A stretch of 37,610 nucleotides of DNA. It comes from an uncultured Faecalibacterium sp. Lineage in GTDB: Bacteria; Bacillota; Clostridia; Oscillospirales; Ruminococcaceae. The translations under genes were made by a program, and so were the position numbers. The notes below the pieces were generated by a model. The model saw only the letters and a list, made by a program, of their open reading frames with translations, was not told the DNA's origin and did no database searches. The stretch spans positions 1 to 37,610 of the forward strand of contig CALWZL010000017.1 in assembly GCA_944385995.1 (NCBI GenBank). The letters are read 5' to 3'. This document shows, one piece after another, positions 15,748-23,537 of this stretch (positions within the stretch are counted from its first letter, which is position 1; every line of letters begins with the position of its first letter).

Positions 15748-15799
15748 CTATTATAAGCCACAAAGTATTGAGATGTCAACACTTTATGGCTTATAATAG
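15748..15799. promoter_or_regulatory. Palindromic control region with two mirror-image promoters
   Basis: An inverted repeat with 19-base arms, CTATTATAAGCCACAAAGT (15748-15766) and its mirror at 15781-15799, with one mismatch and a 14-base centre. On the minus strand it holds TTGACA (15774-15779) and TATAAT (15750-15755), spacer 18, driving the HTH-methyltransferase genes. On the plus strand it holds TTGAGA (15768-15773) and TATAAT (15792-15797), also spacer 18. The -35 boxes lie side by side in the centre and each -10 lies in an arm. This looks like an operator for a dimeric HTH protein. Confidence 0.75.
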
Positions 15800-16022
15800 C
15801 TTACTTTTTCGGATCAATCTTATGATTGCCTTGTGTATTTCTTAAAAGACAATCACAAACACTTCGGTACACTTGTTTGCAAAAGAACACATAGCAGTCA
15901 ATCCAGTCGAAACATAAAAGCTTTCTGGAATCGGTTCTGGCTAATAATTCATGTTACCCCGGTTTTGACTGTCGTCCAATCAATAGCTACTTATCACTTA
16001 GCAAATTGCAAATTAGGTGATT
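15800..16022 (+). other. AT-rich stretch without a clear gene; possible RNA
   Basis: This lies between the plus-strand promoter of the palindromic region and the strong hairpin at 16029-16058. The transcript would be about 250 bases. An open frame of 97 codons from 15833 has no ribosome site and runs through the terminator hairpin, and a second frame of about 42 codons ending at 16020 lacks a start. Neither is convincing. It may be a small RNA, a gene remnant or simply spacer. Confidence 0.35.
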
Positions 16023-16058
16023 ATAAAAACCGCTCCTTCCCGTTCGGGAAGGAGCGGT
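16023..16058 (-). terminator. Terminator of pnp (hairpin works on both strands)
   Basis: A 13-bp perfect stem ACCGCTCCTTCCC with a GTTC loop (16029-16058). On the minus strand five T follow, about 22 bases after the pnp stop codon. On the plus strand CTGTTTTATC follows, so it may also end a transcript coming from the island. Confidence 0.9.
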
Positions 16059-16079
16059 CTGTTTTATCTCAGAATCCCA

Positions 16080-18227
16080 TCAGGACTCTTTGTTCTGATT
16101 GTGCTTGCGGGCCTCCAGCGCGATGATGGCATCGCGGCGGGACAGGTTGATCCGGCCCTGCTGGTCAATGTCGGTGACCTTGACCACGATGGCGTCGCCC
16201 ACGGCCACCACATCCTCCACCCGCTCGACACGCTTGGTGTCCAGCTTGGAGATGTGGACCAGGCCCTCCTTGCCCGGGGCAATTTCCACGAATGCGCCGA
16301 AGTTCATCAGGCGGGTGACCTTGCCCTTGTAGATGGCGCCGATCTCGGGGTCCTCCACAATGGTCTTGATGGTGAAGATGGCCCGCTTGGCGTCCTCCTG
16401 GTCGATGGCCGAGACAAAGACGTGGCCGTCCTCCTGCACGTCGATCTTGCAGTTGCAGTTGGCGCAGATCTCCTGGATCACCTTGCCGCCCTTGCCGATG
16501 ACGTCCTTGATCTTGTCGGTGGGGATGACGATGCTGAACATCTTGGGGGCCCAGCGGCTCAGCTCATGGCGGGGCTCGGCGATGACCGGCTTGATGATCT
16601 CATCCAGGATATACAGCCGGCCCTTGCGGCACTTCTCAAAGGCGTCCGCGATGATGTCGTAGGTCAGGCCGTCGATCTTGATGTCCATCTGGATGGCGGT
16701 GATGCCCTTGCGGGTGCCGCCCACCTTGAAGTCCATGTCGCCGTGGAAGTCCTCGACGCCCTGGATGTCCAGCATGGTCATCCAGCGGTCGCCCTCGGTG
16801 ATGAGGCCGCAGGAAATGCCGGCGACCGGGGCCTTGATGGGGACACCTGCGTCCATCAGAGCCAGGGTGGAGCCGCAGATGGAAGCCTGGGAGGTGGAGC
16901 CGTTGGAGCTCAGGACCTCCGAGACGCAGCGGATGGTGTAGGGGAAGTCCTCCATCGAGGGCAGCACCGGCACCAGAGCCCGCTCGGCCAGAGCGCCGTG
17001 GCCGATCTCGCGGCGGCCGGGGCTGCGGGGAGAACGGGCCTCGCCCACCGAGTAGGGCGGGAAGTTATAGTGATGGATGTAACGCTTGGTCTGCTCGTCG
17101 GTCAGGTCGTCCATCAACTGGCTGTCCTTGGTGCCGCCCAGGGTGCAGGTGGTCAGGACCTGGGTCTGGCCGCGGGTGAACATGCCCGAGCCATGGACAC
17201 GGGGCAGGATGCCCACTTCGGCGGCCAGCGGACGGATCTCGTTGATGCCGCGGCCGTCCACACGCTTGCCCTCGTCCAGCAGCCAGCGGCGGACCACCTG
17301 TTTCTGCATCTTGTAGCTGATGAGATCCAGATCGGCGGCGGTCAGGTCGGGGTACTCGGCGGCAATGTCGTCCAGAATGGGCAGCAGGGCTGCATCCCGG
17401 ACGTTCTTGTCGTCGGTGTCCATGGCGGCCTTGAACCGGTCGAGGTACTTGTCGTGGACCGCATGGAAGATGTTCATGTCGATGCCGGCGGTCTGGAACT
17501 GGACCTTGTCCTTGCCCCGCTCGGCCACGATGCCGTTGATGAAGGCGATGACCTTCTTGATCTCCACGTGGGCCGCCTTGATGGCGTTCAGCATGGTGTC
17601 CTCGTCCACCTCGTTGGCGCCGGCCTCAATCATGACAATCTTGTCCATGGTGCCGGCCACCGTCAGGGCCAGGTCGCTGACCCGGCGCTGCTCATAGGTG
17701 GGGTTGATAACGATTTCGCCGTCCACCAGGCCCACCTGGACGCCGCCGATGGGGCCGTTCCAGGGAATCTCAGACACGGCCGTCACCAGGGAGGCGCCGA
17801 TCATGCCGGCAATCTCGGGGCTGCAATCGGGGTCCAGGCTCATGACGGTCATGGTGATGCAGACATCGTTCCGCATCTCCTTGGGGAACAGGGGCCGCAT
17901 GGGGCGGTCCACCACCCGGCTGGTCAGGATGGCGCGCTCGCCGGGACGGCCCTCACGGCGCATGAAACTGCCGGGAATCCGGCCCGCCGCGTAGAGCTTT
18001 TCCTCGTACTCAACGCTCAGAGGGAAGAAATCGACCCCTTCCCGGGGCTTGGGGCTCATCGTGACGTTGCACAGCACAACGGTCTCGCCGTAGCGAATCA
18101 GCGCACTGGCACTGGACAGCCCGCACATCTTGCCCATCTCAGCTTTAAAGGGGCGCCCTGCCAGTTCCATCTCGTAGACCTTGTAGTTGGGGAAGGTCTC
18201 TTTGCGGGAGCCGAATTCGATTGCCAT
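16080..18227 (-). CDS. pnp: Polyribonucleotide nucleotidyltransferase (PNPase)
   Basis: A 3'-5' phosphorolytic exoribonuclease that degrades RNA to nucleoside diphosphates as a trimer in the cytoplasm. The protein has 715 residues, normal length. Two RNase PH domains (about 1-220 and 310-550) flank an all-alpha linker; the first contains FFPLSVEYEEK and GSFMRREGRPGE, the second GMFTRGQTQVL and the phosphate-site SNGSTSQAS. A KH domain with VIGKGGKVIQ (about 570-630) and a C-terminal S1 domain (GKVTRLMNFGAFVEI) complete it. The start has GGAGG 6 bases upstream. It lies 228 bases downstream of rpsO, with the rpsO terminator between, so it is transcribed by read-through or from its own weak promoter. 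A leader hairpin sits just before its ribosome site. Confidence 0.97.
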   Translation of the reverse strand: MAIEFGSRKETFPNYKVYEMELAGRPFKAEMGKMCGLSSASALIRYGETVVLCNVTMSPKPREGVDFFPLSVEYEEKLYAAGRIPGSFMRREGRPGERAILTSRVVDRPMRPLFPKEMRNDVCITMTVMSLDPDCSPEIAGMIGASLVTAVSEIPWNGPIGGVQVGLVDGEIVINPTYEQRRVSDLALTVAGTMDKIVMIEAGANEVDEDTMLNAIKAAHVEIKKVIAFINGIVAERGKDKVQFQTAGIDMNIFHAVHDKYLDRFKAAMDTDDKNVRDAALLPILDDIAAEYPDLTAADLDLISYKMQKQVVRRWLLDEGKRVDGRGINEIRPLAAEVGILPRVHGSGMFTRGQTQVLTTCTLGGTKDSQLMDDLTDEQTKRYIHHYNFPPYSVGEARSPRSPGRREIGHGALAERALVPVLPSMEDFPYTIRCVSEVLSSNGSTSQASICGSTLALMDAGVPIKAPVAGISCGLITEGDRWMTMLDIQGVEDFHGDMDFKVGGTRKGITAIQMDIKIDGLTYDIIADAFEKCRKGRLYILDEIIKPVIAEPRHELSRWAPKMFSIVIPTDKIKDVIGKGGKVIQEICANCNCKIDVQEDGHVFVSAIDQEDAKRAIFTIKTIVEDPEIGAIYKGKVTRLMNFGAFVEIAPGKEGLVHISKLDTKRVERVEDVVAVGDAIVVKVTDIDQQGRINLSRRDAIIALEARKHNQNKES

Positions 18228-18247
18228 CTAGTTACCTCCTTGTTTGT

Positions 18248-18267
18248 CCGGGCGCCGAGACGCCCGG
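18248..18267 (-). promoter_or_regulatory. Leader hairpin upstream of pnp
   Basis: On the minus strand CCGGGCG pairs with CGCCCGG around a TCTCGG loop, ending about 10 bases before the pnp ribosome site. No T run follows, so it is not a terminator. PNPase genes in other bacteria are autoregulated through leader stem-loops; that this one does so is inference. Confidence 0.45.
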
Positions 18268-18407
18268 CAATATCATCAGGCCGGCCGCCGCGGGCTATAG
18301 CAATAAATCCGACGCCCCAGGAATGCCCCTCGGGCGCCCGATTTACTGCTGCAACACGCAGCGGCGGGCCCGGCTTACCAATACCCGGCCAAAATTCCAC
18401 CCTAAGC

Positions 18408-18444
18408 AAAAAGGCAGGCACCTTTGCATGGCGCCTGCCTTTTT
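18408..18444 (-). terminator. Terminator of rpsO
   Basis: On the minus strand AAAAAGGCAGGC pairs with GCCTGCCTTTTT around a short loop, 11 bases after the rpsO stop. A U tract follows the stem. It lies between rpsO and pnp. Confidence 0.88.
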
Positions 18445-18454
18445 CTCATTGAAA

Positions 18455-18709
18455 TTACTTGCGCAGACCCAGCGTAGCGATCAGGGCGCGGTAGCGCTCC
18501 ACATCCTTCTTCTGCAGGTAAGCCAGCAGATTGCGGCGGCGGCCAACCATCTTCAGCAGACCGCGGCGGCTGTGGTGATCGTTGGGGTTCTTCTTGAGGT
18601 GCTCGTTCAGCTCATTGATGTGAGCGGTCAGCAGAGCAACCTGAACCTCGGGGGAACCGGTGTCCTTCTCGTTGAGGGCAACCTTGGCCATAACTTCCTG
18701 TTTGTTCAT
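18455..18709 (-). CDS. rpsO: 30S ribosomal protein S15
   Basis: A primary 16S rRNA-binding protein that organises the central domain of the small subunit. The 84-residue protein has the family signature [13 protein letters not shown] (16-28), INELNEHLK and the RNA-contacting [12 protein letters not shown] (44-55). It is about five residues shorter than the usual 89, through a shortened first helix. The ATG at 18709 has AGAGG 9 bases upstream; the longer frame upstream lies within the leader. It is monocistronic by its terminator. The ~100-base leader is long for a ribosomal protein gene and may be an S15 autoregulatory site. Confidence 0.96.
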   Translation of the reverse strand: MNKQEVMAKVALNEKDTGSPEVQVALLTAHINELNEHLKKNPNDHHSRRGLLKMVGRRRNLLAYLQKKDVERYRALIATLGLRK

Positions 18710-18813
18710 GGGAATATACCTCTTTCTCAAATTTCTGCCGTGACAGGGCGGTGGGAAACGGTCTTCCCTTTCAAACGGGCATACTCCCATCGCTGCGCCG
18801 CGGTAACGCTGAT

Positions 18814-18842
18814 AGTATACCAAAAAAATTCACAAAAAGCAA
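18814..18842 (-). promoter_or_regulatory. Promoter of rpsO
   Basis: On the minus strand there is a -35 TTGCTT (18837-18842) and a -10 TATACT (18814-18819) with a 17-base spacer, giving a leader of about 100 bases. Confidence 0.75.
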
Positions 18843-18912
18843 GCGCAAAACCTCCGAATTGTTGAAACAATTTTCAGCCAAAGCGCCGGATATTCTGCCA
18901 CGGAATTTTCAC

Positions 18913-18940
18913 TTGCTTCCGGGGTGGATTTCGCTATACT
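18913..18940 (+). promoter_or_regulatory. Promoter of the carboxylesterase gene
   Basis: A -35 TTGCTT (18913-18918) and a -10 TATACT (18935-18940) with a 16-base spacer, about 30 bases before the ATG. It is divergent from the rpsO promoter, about 70 bases away. Confidence 0.7.
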
Positions 18941-18975
18941 GGTAGGGAGTGCAACCGAAAGGAAGTGGAATCTCT

Positions 18976-20661
18976 ATGAATCTTTCACGGCGCGGCTTTC
19001 TGAAAGCCGGAGCCCTGACGGCGGCGGGTCTGGCCGGCGGTCTGCCGGCCGGGGCCAGCCAGGCGGACACCTCGGCCTCTCCCCTGCGTGGCGCCCTCCG
19101 GCCCACCGCCGGCGGCCCGGTCCAGGGCAAGGAGCTGGAGGAAGGCTGCCTGGTCTGGTACGGGGTACCCTACGGCGCCGCACCGGCGGGAGCGCTGCGG
19201 TGGCAGCCTCCCCAGGACCCTGCATCCTGGTCTGATCCCCTGGACTGCACCGCACCGGCTCCCATGGCGCTCCAGCCCTGCAATGGAATGGCCGCCGGCA
19301 CCGAGGACTGCCTCAAACTGGACATCTGGGCCCCCGACGGCGCCGCCGGTCTGCCGGTGGTGGTCTATTTTCACGGCGGCGGCAACCGCACCGGTTCCCC
19401 TGAGGAACTGCCGGGCACCCGCCTGGCCTCCCGAGCCGGATGCGTCTTTGTATCGGTGGGTTACCGGCTGGGGCTGCTGGGCTTCAACAGCCTGCCCGCT
19501 CTCCAGAACGGTCCCGACAGTACCGGCAACTATGCCCTGCTGGACGCCGCCAGGGCCTTCGACTGGGTCCAGGAAAACATTGCCTCCTTCGGCGGCGATC
19601 CCCGCAACGTCACCGCCATGGGCTTTTCGGCGGGCGGCCGGGATGTGCTGGCCATGCTGGCCAGCCCCTATTTTGCCGGGCGGTTCCAAAAGGCGGTGTC
19701 CCTGTCCGGCGGTCTGACCATGGCCGACCCCGATGCCAGCGCCCGCCAGACCGCCGCAGCCTTTGCGCCCCTGGCGGTGGAGGACGGGCTGTTCTCCGAC
19801 GAGGCCGAGGCCGCCGCCTGGCTTCTCACCAACGGCGAGGATGTCTCCCGCTGGCTCTACGATCTGGACCCGGCCCGGGTTTGCCTGTTGATGCCCGACG
19901 GGGGCGGCATTCGGATGAGCAGCTTCCCCCACCTGTTTGCGGACGGGGTTCTCCTGCCCGAAAATGGTTTTGACGCTCCCCTGGCAAACCCAGTTCCTCT
20001 GATGCTGGTGACCGGCACCACCGAATTCAGCCTCTTCAACCCGCTGGAAGTCCAGTACCAGACCAACGGTCTGAGCGCCCCGGATGCTTCGGCGGCCCGG
20101 GCCTTTGCCACCCGGTACGGCTCCGATCTCTACCGCATCTTCAACGGCGCGGCCAGCGCCGCCGCTTTGACTGCCGGTTCCAATGCCCCCGTCTGGGTCT
20201 GTGAAATCGCCTATGGCAGCCCGGACAGCGCCAGTCCCATCCGGGCCATGGGCCTGGGGTCCTATCACGGCATCAGCCTGCCCCTCCTGTCGGGTGAAAA
20301 CAACCTGAAAGGCATTGCAGATCTGGGCAGCGCCGGATTTGCCGCCCTGTCCGACCAGTTTGTGGGCGCGCTCCAGTCCTTCCTCCAGACAGGCAATCCC
20401 GCCTGTTCCGGTCTGGACTGGCAGCCCTGGACCCAGGCGTCGCCCCGGGCCCTGGTATTGGATGCAGGGGCTGAAGCCGGTTCTGCATCCGCTGTCATGA
20501 AGGACGCCCCTGCGGACGACGCAGCCGTTCTCGACCAGTTGGACGCCGACCATTCGGTTTCGGACGACGTGAAAAATCTGGTGATCCGCCAGGTGCTGAA
20601 CGGGCGGATTTTCAGCGCCGCACTGGACCAGCGCTATCAAAACGAATCCCTCTGGATCTGA
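18976..20661 (+). CDS. Type B carboxylesterase with a Tat-type signal
   Basis: A 561-residue alpha/beta-hydrolase that should cleave carboxylic esters; the substrate is unknown. The N-terminus SRRGFLKAGALTAAGLAGG is a twin-arginine signal, so export as a folded protein is expected. Family motifs are clear: EDCLKLDIW (110-118), the oxyanion-hole YFHGGG (131-136), FGGDPRNVTAMG, the nucleophile in GFSAGG (Ser218), a probable acidic residue in GTTEF, and the catalytic histidine in GSYHGISLP. The ATG at 18976 has AAAGGAAG upstream at a good distance. Own promoter and terminator make it a single-gene unit on the strand opposite to its neighbours. It lies between ribF and rpsO, which are usually adjacent. 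GC content matches the chromosome, so any insertion is old or from a similar genome. Confidence 0.92.
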   Translation: MNLSRRGFLKAGALTAAGLAGGLPAGASQADTSASPLRGALRPTAGGPVQGKELEEGCLVWYGVPYGAAPAGALRWQPPQDPASWSDPLDCTAPAPMALQPCNGMAAGTEDCLKLDIWAPDGAAGLPVVVYFHGGGNRTGSPEELPGTRLASRAGCVFVSVGYRLGLLGFNSLPALQNGPDSTGNYALLDAARAFDWVQENIASFGGDPRNVTAMGFSAGGRDVLAMLASPYFAGRFQKAVSLSGGLTMADPDASARQTAAAFAPLAVEDGLFSDEAEAAAWLLTNGEDVSRWLYDLDPARVCLLMPDGGGIRMSSFPHLFADGVLLPENGFDAPLANPVPLMLVTGTTEFSLFNPLEVQYQTNGLSAPDASAARAFATRYGSDLYRIFNGAASAAALTAGSNAPVWVCEIAYGSPDSASPIRAMGLGSYHGISLPLLSGENNLKGIADLGSAGFAALSDQFVGALQSFLQTGNPACSGLDWQPWTQASPRALVLDAGAEAGSASAVMKDAPADDAAVLDQLDADHSVSDDVKNLVIRQVLNGRIFSAALDQRYQNESLWI

Positions 20662-20675
20662 CCAAATCCATCAAC

Positions 20676-20707
20676 AAAAAGACCTGCCGTCGAGGCAGGT
20701 CTTTTTT
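20676..20707. terminator. Shared terminator of the esterase and ribF
   Basis: AAAAAGACCTGCC mirrored by GGCAGGTCTTTTTT around a short loop. T runs on both strands allow it to end the esterase transcript and, from the other side, the long rimP-to-ribF transcript, whose ribF stop is at 20711. Confidence 0.92.
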
Positions 20708-20710
20708 GGT

Positions 20711-21625
20711 TCACTGGAAATAGGCCACAGCCCGGCGGGCAGCATTTTGGATGCAGGCCCGCAGCTCGTCCAGCGTGTCGAATTTCTTGCTGGGGCTGAG
20801 GTAGGTGTGGAATTCCACCACCGGGTCCGCGCCGTACAGGTCCCCCGAGAAACCAGGGATAAAGGTCTCGCAGGTCACCTTTTCGGGGTCGTTGTTGACG
20901 GTGGGCCGGCTGCCCAGGCCGGTGGCCGAGGGATACGCCCTGCCGCCGATCCAGGTGCGGGTGATGTAGATGCCGTACCGGGGCAGCTGATAGCCGTCAG
21001 GGTAGATCTGGTTGATGGTGGGCACCCCCAGGGTGTGGCCCAGGCCCTTGCCGTGCTGCACCGGGAAGCGGATTGCATAGGGCGCGCCCAGCATCCCGTT
21101 GGCGGCGGGGATGTCGCCGCCTTCCAGCGCCGCGCGGATGCGGCTGGAGGAGACCGGCTTGCCCTCATACTGGGCCATGGGCAGGACGTGCACCTCGACG
21201 CCCAACGGCTGGCAGATTTCCCGCAGAAGGGCGGGATTTCCGGCGGCTCTGGCGCCAAAGGTGAAATTTTCCCCGCAGAAGAAGGCCCGGGCCTGACAGT
21301 CTGCGATCAGACCCCGGACGAACTGGCTGGGGGACATCGCCTGAATGTCCTCAAAGGCAGGGACCAGGTAGTGTTCGACGCCCAGGTCGGCCACCATCCG
21401 ATGCTTGTCCTCGGCGGAAAAGAGGCGGCGGCCCTTCATCTTGCTGCCGGCGGGCAGCTTGAAGGTGAACACCGCCGGGGCTGCGCCGTGGGCCCTGGCC
21501 CAATCGACCGCCCCGCCGATCACCGACCGGTGCCCGATGTGGATGCCGTCGAAATAGCCCAGCGCCACCGCGCTGCCCTGCTTGTCCCCCAGATCAAAGG
21601 GGGACATGGTTGGATAAATCTGCAT
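20711..21625 (-). CDS. ribF: Riboflavin kinase / FAD synthetase (bifunctional)
   Basis: Phosphorylates riboflavin to FMN and adenylylates FMN to FAD. The 304-residue protein has an N-terminal nucleotidyltransferase domain with GYFDGIHIGH (23-32) and a later SSSRIRAALEGG, and a C-terminal riboflavin-kinase domain with GVPTINQ (the family usually has GxPTAN, so Ala is replaced by Ile here) and YGIYIT. The ribosome site is weak (GGGAA upstream of ATG), and a second ATG six codons later is possible. It is the last gene of the rimP-to-ribF operon, 31 bases after truB, which is its common neighbour in Firmicutes. Confidence 0.94.
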   Translation of the reverse strand: MQIYPTMSPFDLGDKQGSAVALGYFDGIHIGHRSVIGGAVDWARAHGAAPAVFTFKLPAGSKMKGRRLFSAEDKHRMVADLGVEHYLVPAFEDIQAMSPSQFVRGLIADCQARAFFCGENFTFGARAAGNPALLREICQPLGVEVHVLPMAQYEGKPVSSSRIRAALEGGDIPAANGMLGAPYAIRFPVQHGKGLGHTLGVPTINQIYPDGYQLPRYGIYITRTWIGGRAYPSATGLGSRPTVNNDPEKVTCETFIPGFSGDLYGADPVVEFHTYLSPSKKFDTLDELRACIQNAARRAVAYFQ

Positions 21626-21656
21626 AGTTTCTGATTCCCAAAATCTTGATGTGGTG

Positions 21657-22541
21657 TCACCCGCGCTCTACAAAGAGTTTTTCCACCCGCAGCACGCCGC
21701 CGGTGACGTTGGCCAGTCCCAGAAATTGCCCTTCCCGGTTTCGGACCCGGTAACGGCCATCCGGGGCCGGGTAATGGCTGGTGGGACAGCCGTTGTAGAG
21801 GTGCTGGGCGGTGCCGGCGTCCACTTCCAGCAGGGGCAGAGGTTCAAACACCCGCTCCACCGGCAGCATCAGCCCTTCCAGCGCGTCGGGCCCGGCCTCT
21901 TTGGCGGCCAGAATCTCCTCCAGCGTGTGGGCGTCGGCCTCGGTGAAAAGGCCCGCCCGGGTCCGGCGCAGGGCGCTCATGGCGCCCAGCTGCCCCATTC
22001 CCTGGGCGATCTCCTCCAGCAGGGTGCGGATATAGGTGCCCTTGGAACAGCGGACGGTCAGGGTGTATTCCCCCGGCACCGGGCTGCCCTCGTAGGCGAT
22101 GTCGTAGACTTCGATGGGGCGGGCCTTCCGTTCCACCGTCAGACCCTGACGGGCGGCCTTATAGAGGGGCTGGCCGTTGACCTTGACCGCCGAGTACATG
22201 GGCGGCACCTGCATTTGCGGCCCCACAAACCGGGGCAAAATCTCCTTCAGTTCCGCCTCGCCGGCGGTGACGGGACGGGTTTCCAGCACCGTGCCGGTGA
22301 TGTCGCCGGTATCGGTCCGGCTGCCCAGCCGGAGGGTGGCCCGATAGGTCTTGTCGTGGTTGAGCTGGAGATCCACTGCCTTGCTGGCCCCGCCGCAGAA
22401 CACCGGCAAAACCCCGGTGGCCATGGGGTCCAGGGTACCGCTGTGGCCCAGCTTCCGGGTGCCCAGCACCCCCCGCATCTTGGCGATGACATCAAAACTG
22501 GTCCAGCCGGCGGGTTTGTCGACAATCAGGATTCCCTGCAT
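21657..22541 (-). CDS. truB: tRNA pseudouridine-55 synthase
   Basis: Converts U55 of tRNA T-loops to pseudouridine. The 294-residue protein has the TruB signature GHSGTLDPMATGVL with the catalytic Asp38, the KTYRATLRLGSRTDTGD block (about 63-79) and YSAVKVNGQPLY (about 116-127). The C-terminal part (about 225-294) is the small PUA-like domain. The start overlaps the end of the nrnA-like gene by 16 bases, so translation is coupled. Confidence 0.97.
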   Translation of the reverse strand: MQGILIVDKPAGWTSFDVIAKMRGVLGTRKLGHSGTLDPMATGVLPVFCGGASKAVDLQLNHDKTYRATLRLGSRTDTGDITGTVLETRPVTAGEAELKEILPRFVGPQMQVPPMYSAVKVNGQPLYKAARQGLTVERKARPIEVYDIAYEGSPVPGEYTLTVRCSKGTYIRTLLEEIAQGMGQLGAMSALRRTRAGLFTEADAHTLEEILAAKEAGPDALEGLMLPVERVFEPLPLLEVDAGTAQHLYNGCPTSHYPAPDGRYRVRNREGQFLGLANVTGGVLRVEKLFVERG

Positions 22542-23506
22542 GATGTGTCCTCCAGAACCGCTTTGGCCTCGGCCAGGACGGCGCTCTTGGCGTTGTCCAG
22601 GGTGCCCAGCAGTTCACAGCCTGCCGCCCGCAGATGTCCGCCGCCGCCCAGGCGCCGGGCCACCGCCACCGCATCCACTCCCTTGACGGTGCGGATGCTG
22701 ACCCGCCAGCTGCCGCTGGGCTGCTGGCGGAAGGTGAGGCCGATTTTGACCCCCTCAATCCCGATGGGCAGCGCCGTCAATTCCTCCAGATCGGAGGGAT
22801 CGGCCTGGCTGGCCTCGATCTCATCCCGGTCCAGCCAGATGATGGCACAGCTGCCATCCAGTGCATATTCCAAATGACTGCGGGCCATCCGCTCGGCCTC
22901 CATCTGTCCGCGGGTCTTGGTGGCGAACAGGATGGTATTCAGCTCCTCCACCCGGGCCCCCGCCTCGATCAGACGGGCGGCAATCCGGTGGGTTTTGGCG
23001 GTGGTGTTGGCAAACCGGAAACAGCCGGTGTCGGTGGCGAGGCCGGTATACAGGCAGTCTGCCATGTGGGGGTCAATCTCCACCCCCATGGCCTCGATCA
23101 CCTCACACAGCAGCTCGGCGGTGGCAGCGGCCCCCGCATCCAGCAGGGTGTACTGGGCATAGCCGTTGTTGCCGGCGTGGTGGTCGATGCACAGGTCCAC
23201 CCGGCGGCTGTAGGCCGGCATCAGGCCGGTGTCGCCGAAAAGCTGTAACCCTGCCACATCCACGGCCACCACCAGGGAGGGCTCAAATTCTCCCCGGAAC
23301 AGCCGGGGCTGGGTGTAACGGAAGCGGCGCGGAATGGGGTCCGCGCACAGGACGGCCGCCGTCTTGCCCAGGGAAGCCAGGGCGTCATACAGGGCGCTGC
23401 CGCATCCGATGGTATCGCCGTCGGGGTTCTTGTGGCAGAGGATCAGAATGTTGTCGGCATCCCGCAGCTTGGCGGCCGCCTGTTCCACATGCAGCGGTTC
23501 GGTCAT
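22526..23506 (-). CDS. nrnA: DHH-family phosphoesterase, NrnA type (oligoribonuclease / pAp phosphatase)
   Basis: Degrades very short RNAs and 3'-phosphoadenosine 5'-phosphate in Firmicutes that lack Orn. The 326-residue protein has CHKNPDGDTIG (24-34), VAVDVA (about 80-85), the DHH triad (108-110) and a C-terminal DHHA1 domain with LGGGGH near residue 290. These are the Mn-binding motifs of the family. The ATG at 23506 has AAAGGA 10 bases upstream and follows the rbfA stop after 31 bases. The position between rbfA and truB is the standard one for nrnA, which supports the name. Confidence 0.92.
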   Translation of the reverse strand: MTEPLHVEQAAAKLRDADNILILCHKNPDGDTIGCGSALYDALASLGKTAAVLCADPIPRRFRYTQPRLFRGEFEPSLVVAVDVAGLQLFGDTGLMPAYSRRVDLCIDHHAGNNGYAQYTLLDAGAAATAELLCEVIEAMGVEIDPHMADCLYTGLATDTGCFRFANTTAKTHRIAARLIEAGARVEELNTILFATKTRGQMEAERMARSHLEYALDGSCAIIWLDRDEIEASQADPSDLEELTALPIGIEGVKIGLTFRQQPSGSWRVSIRTVKGVDAVAVARRLGGGGHLRAAGCELLGTLDNAKSAVLAEAKAVLEDTSCRES

Positions 23507-23537
23507 AAGGTCTTCGTCCTTTCCAGGGGCGGCGGTT

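Noticed and set aside
15833-16126. 97-codon plus-strand frame right of the restriction-modification genes
   Set aside because: No ribosome site, reads through the pnp terminator into antisense pnp, and no recognised protein features.
16017-18452. An 811-codon open frame on the plus strand across pnp
   Set aside because: Antisense shadow of pnp; composition is that of reversed GC-rich codons and no start signal is present.
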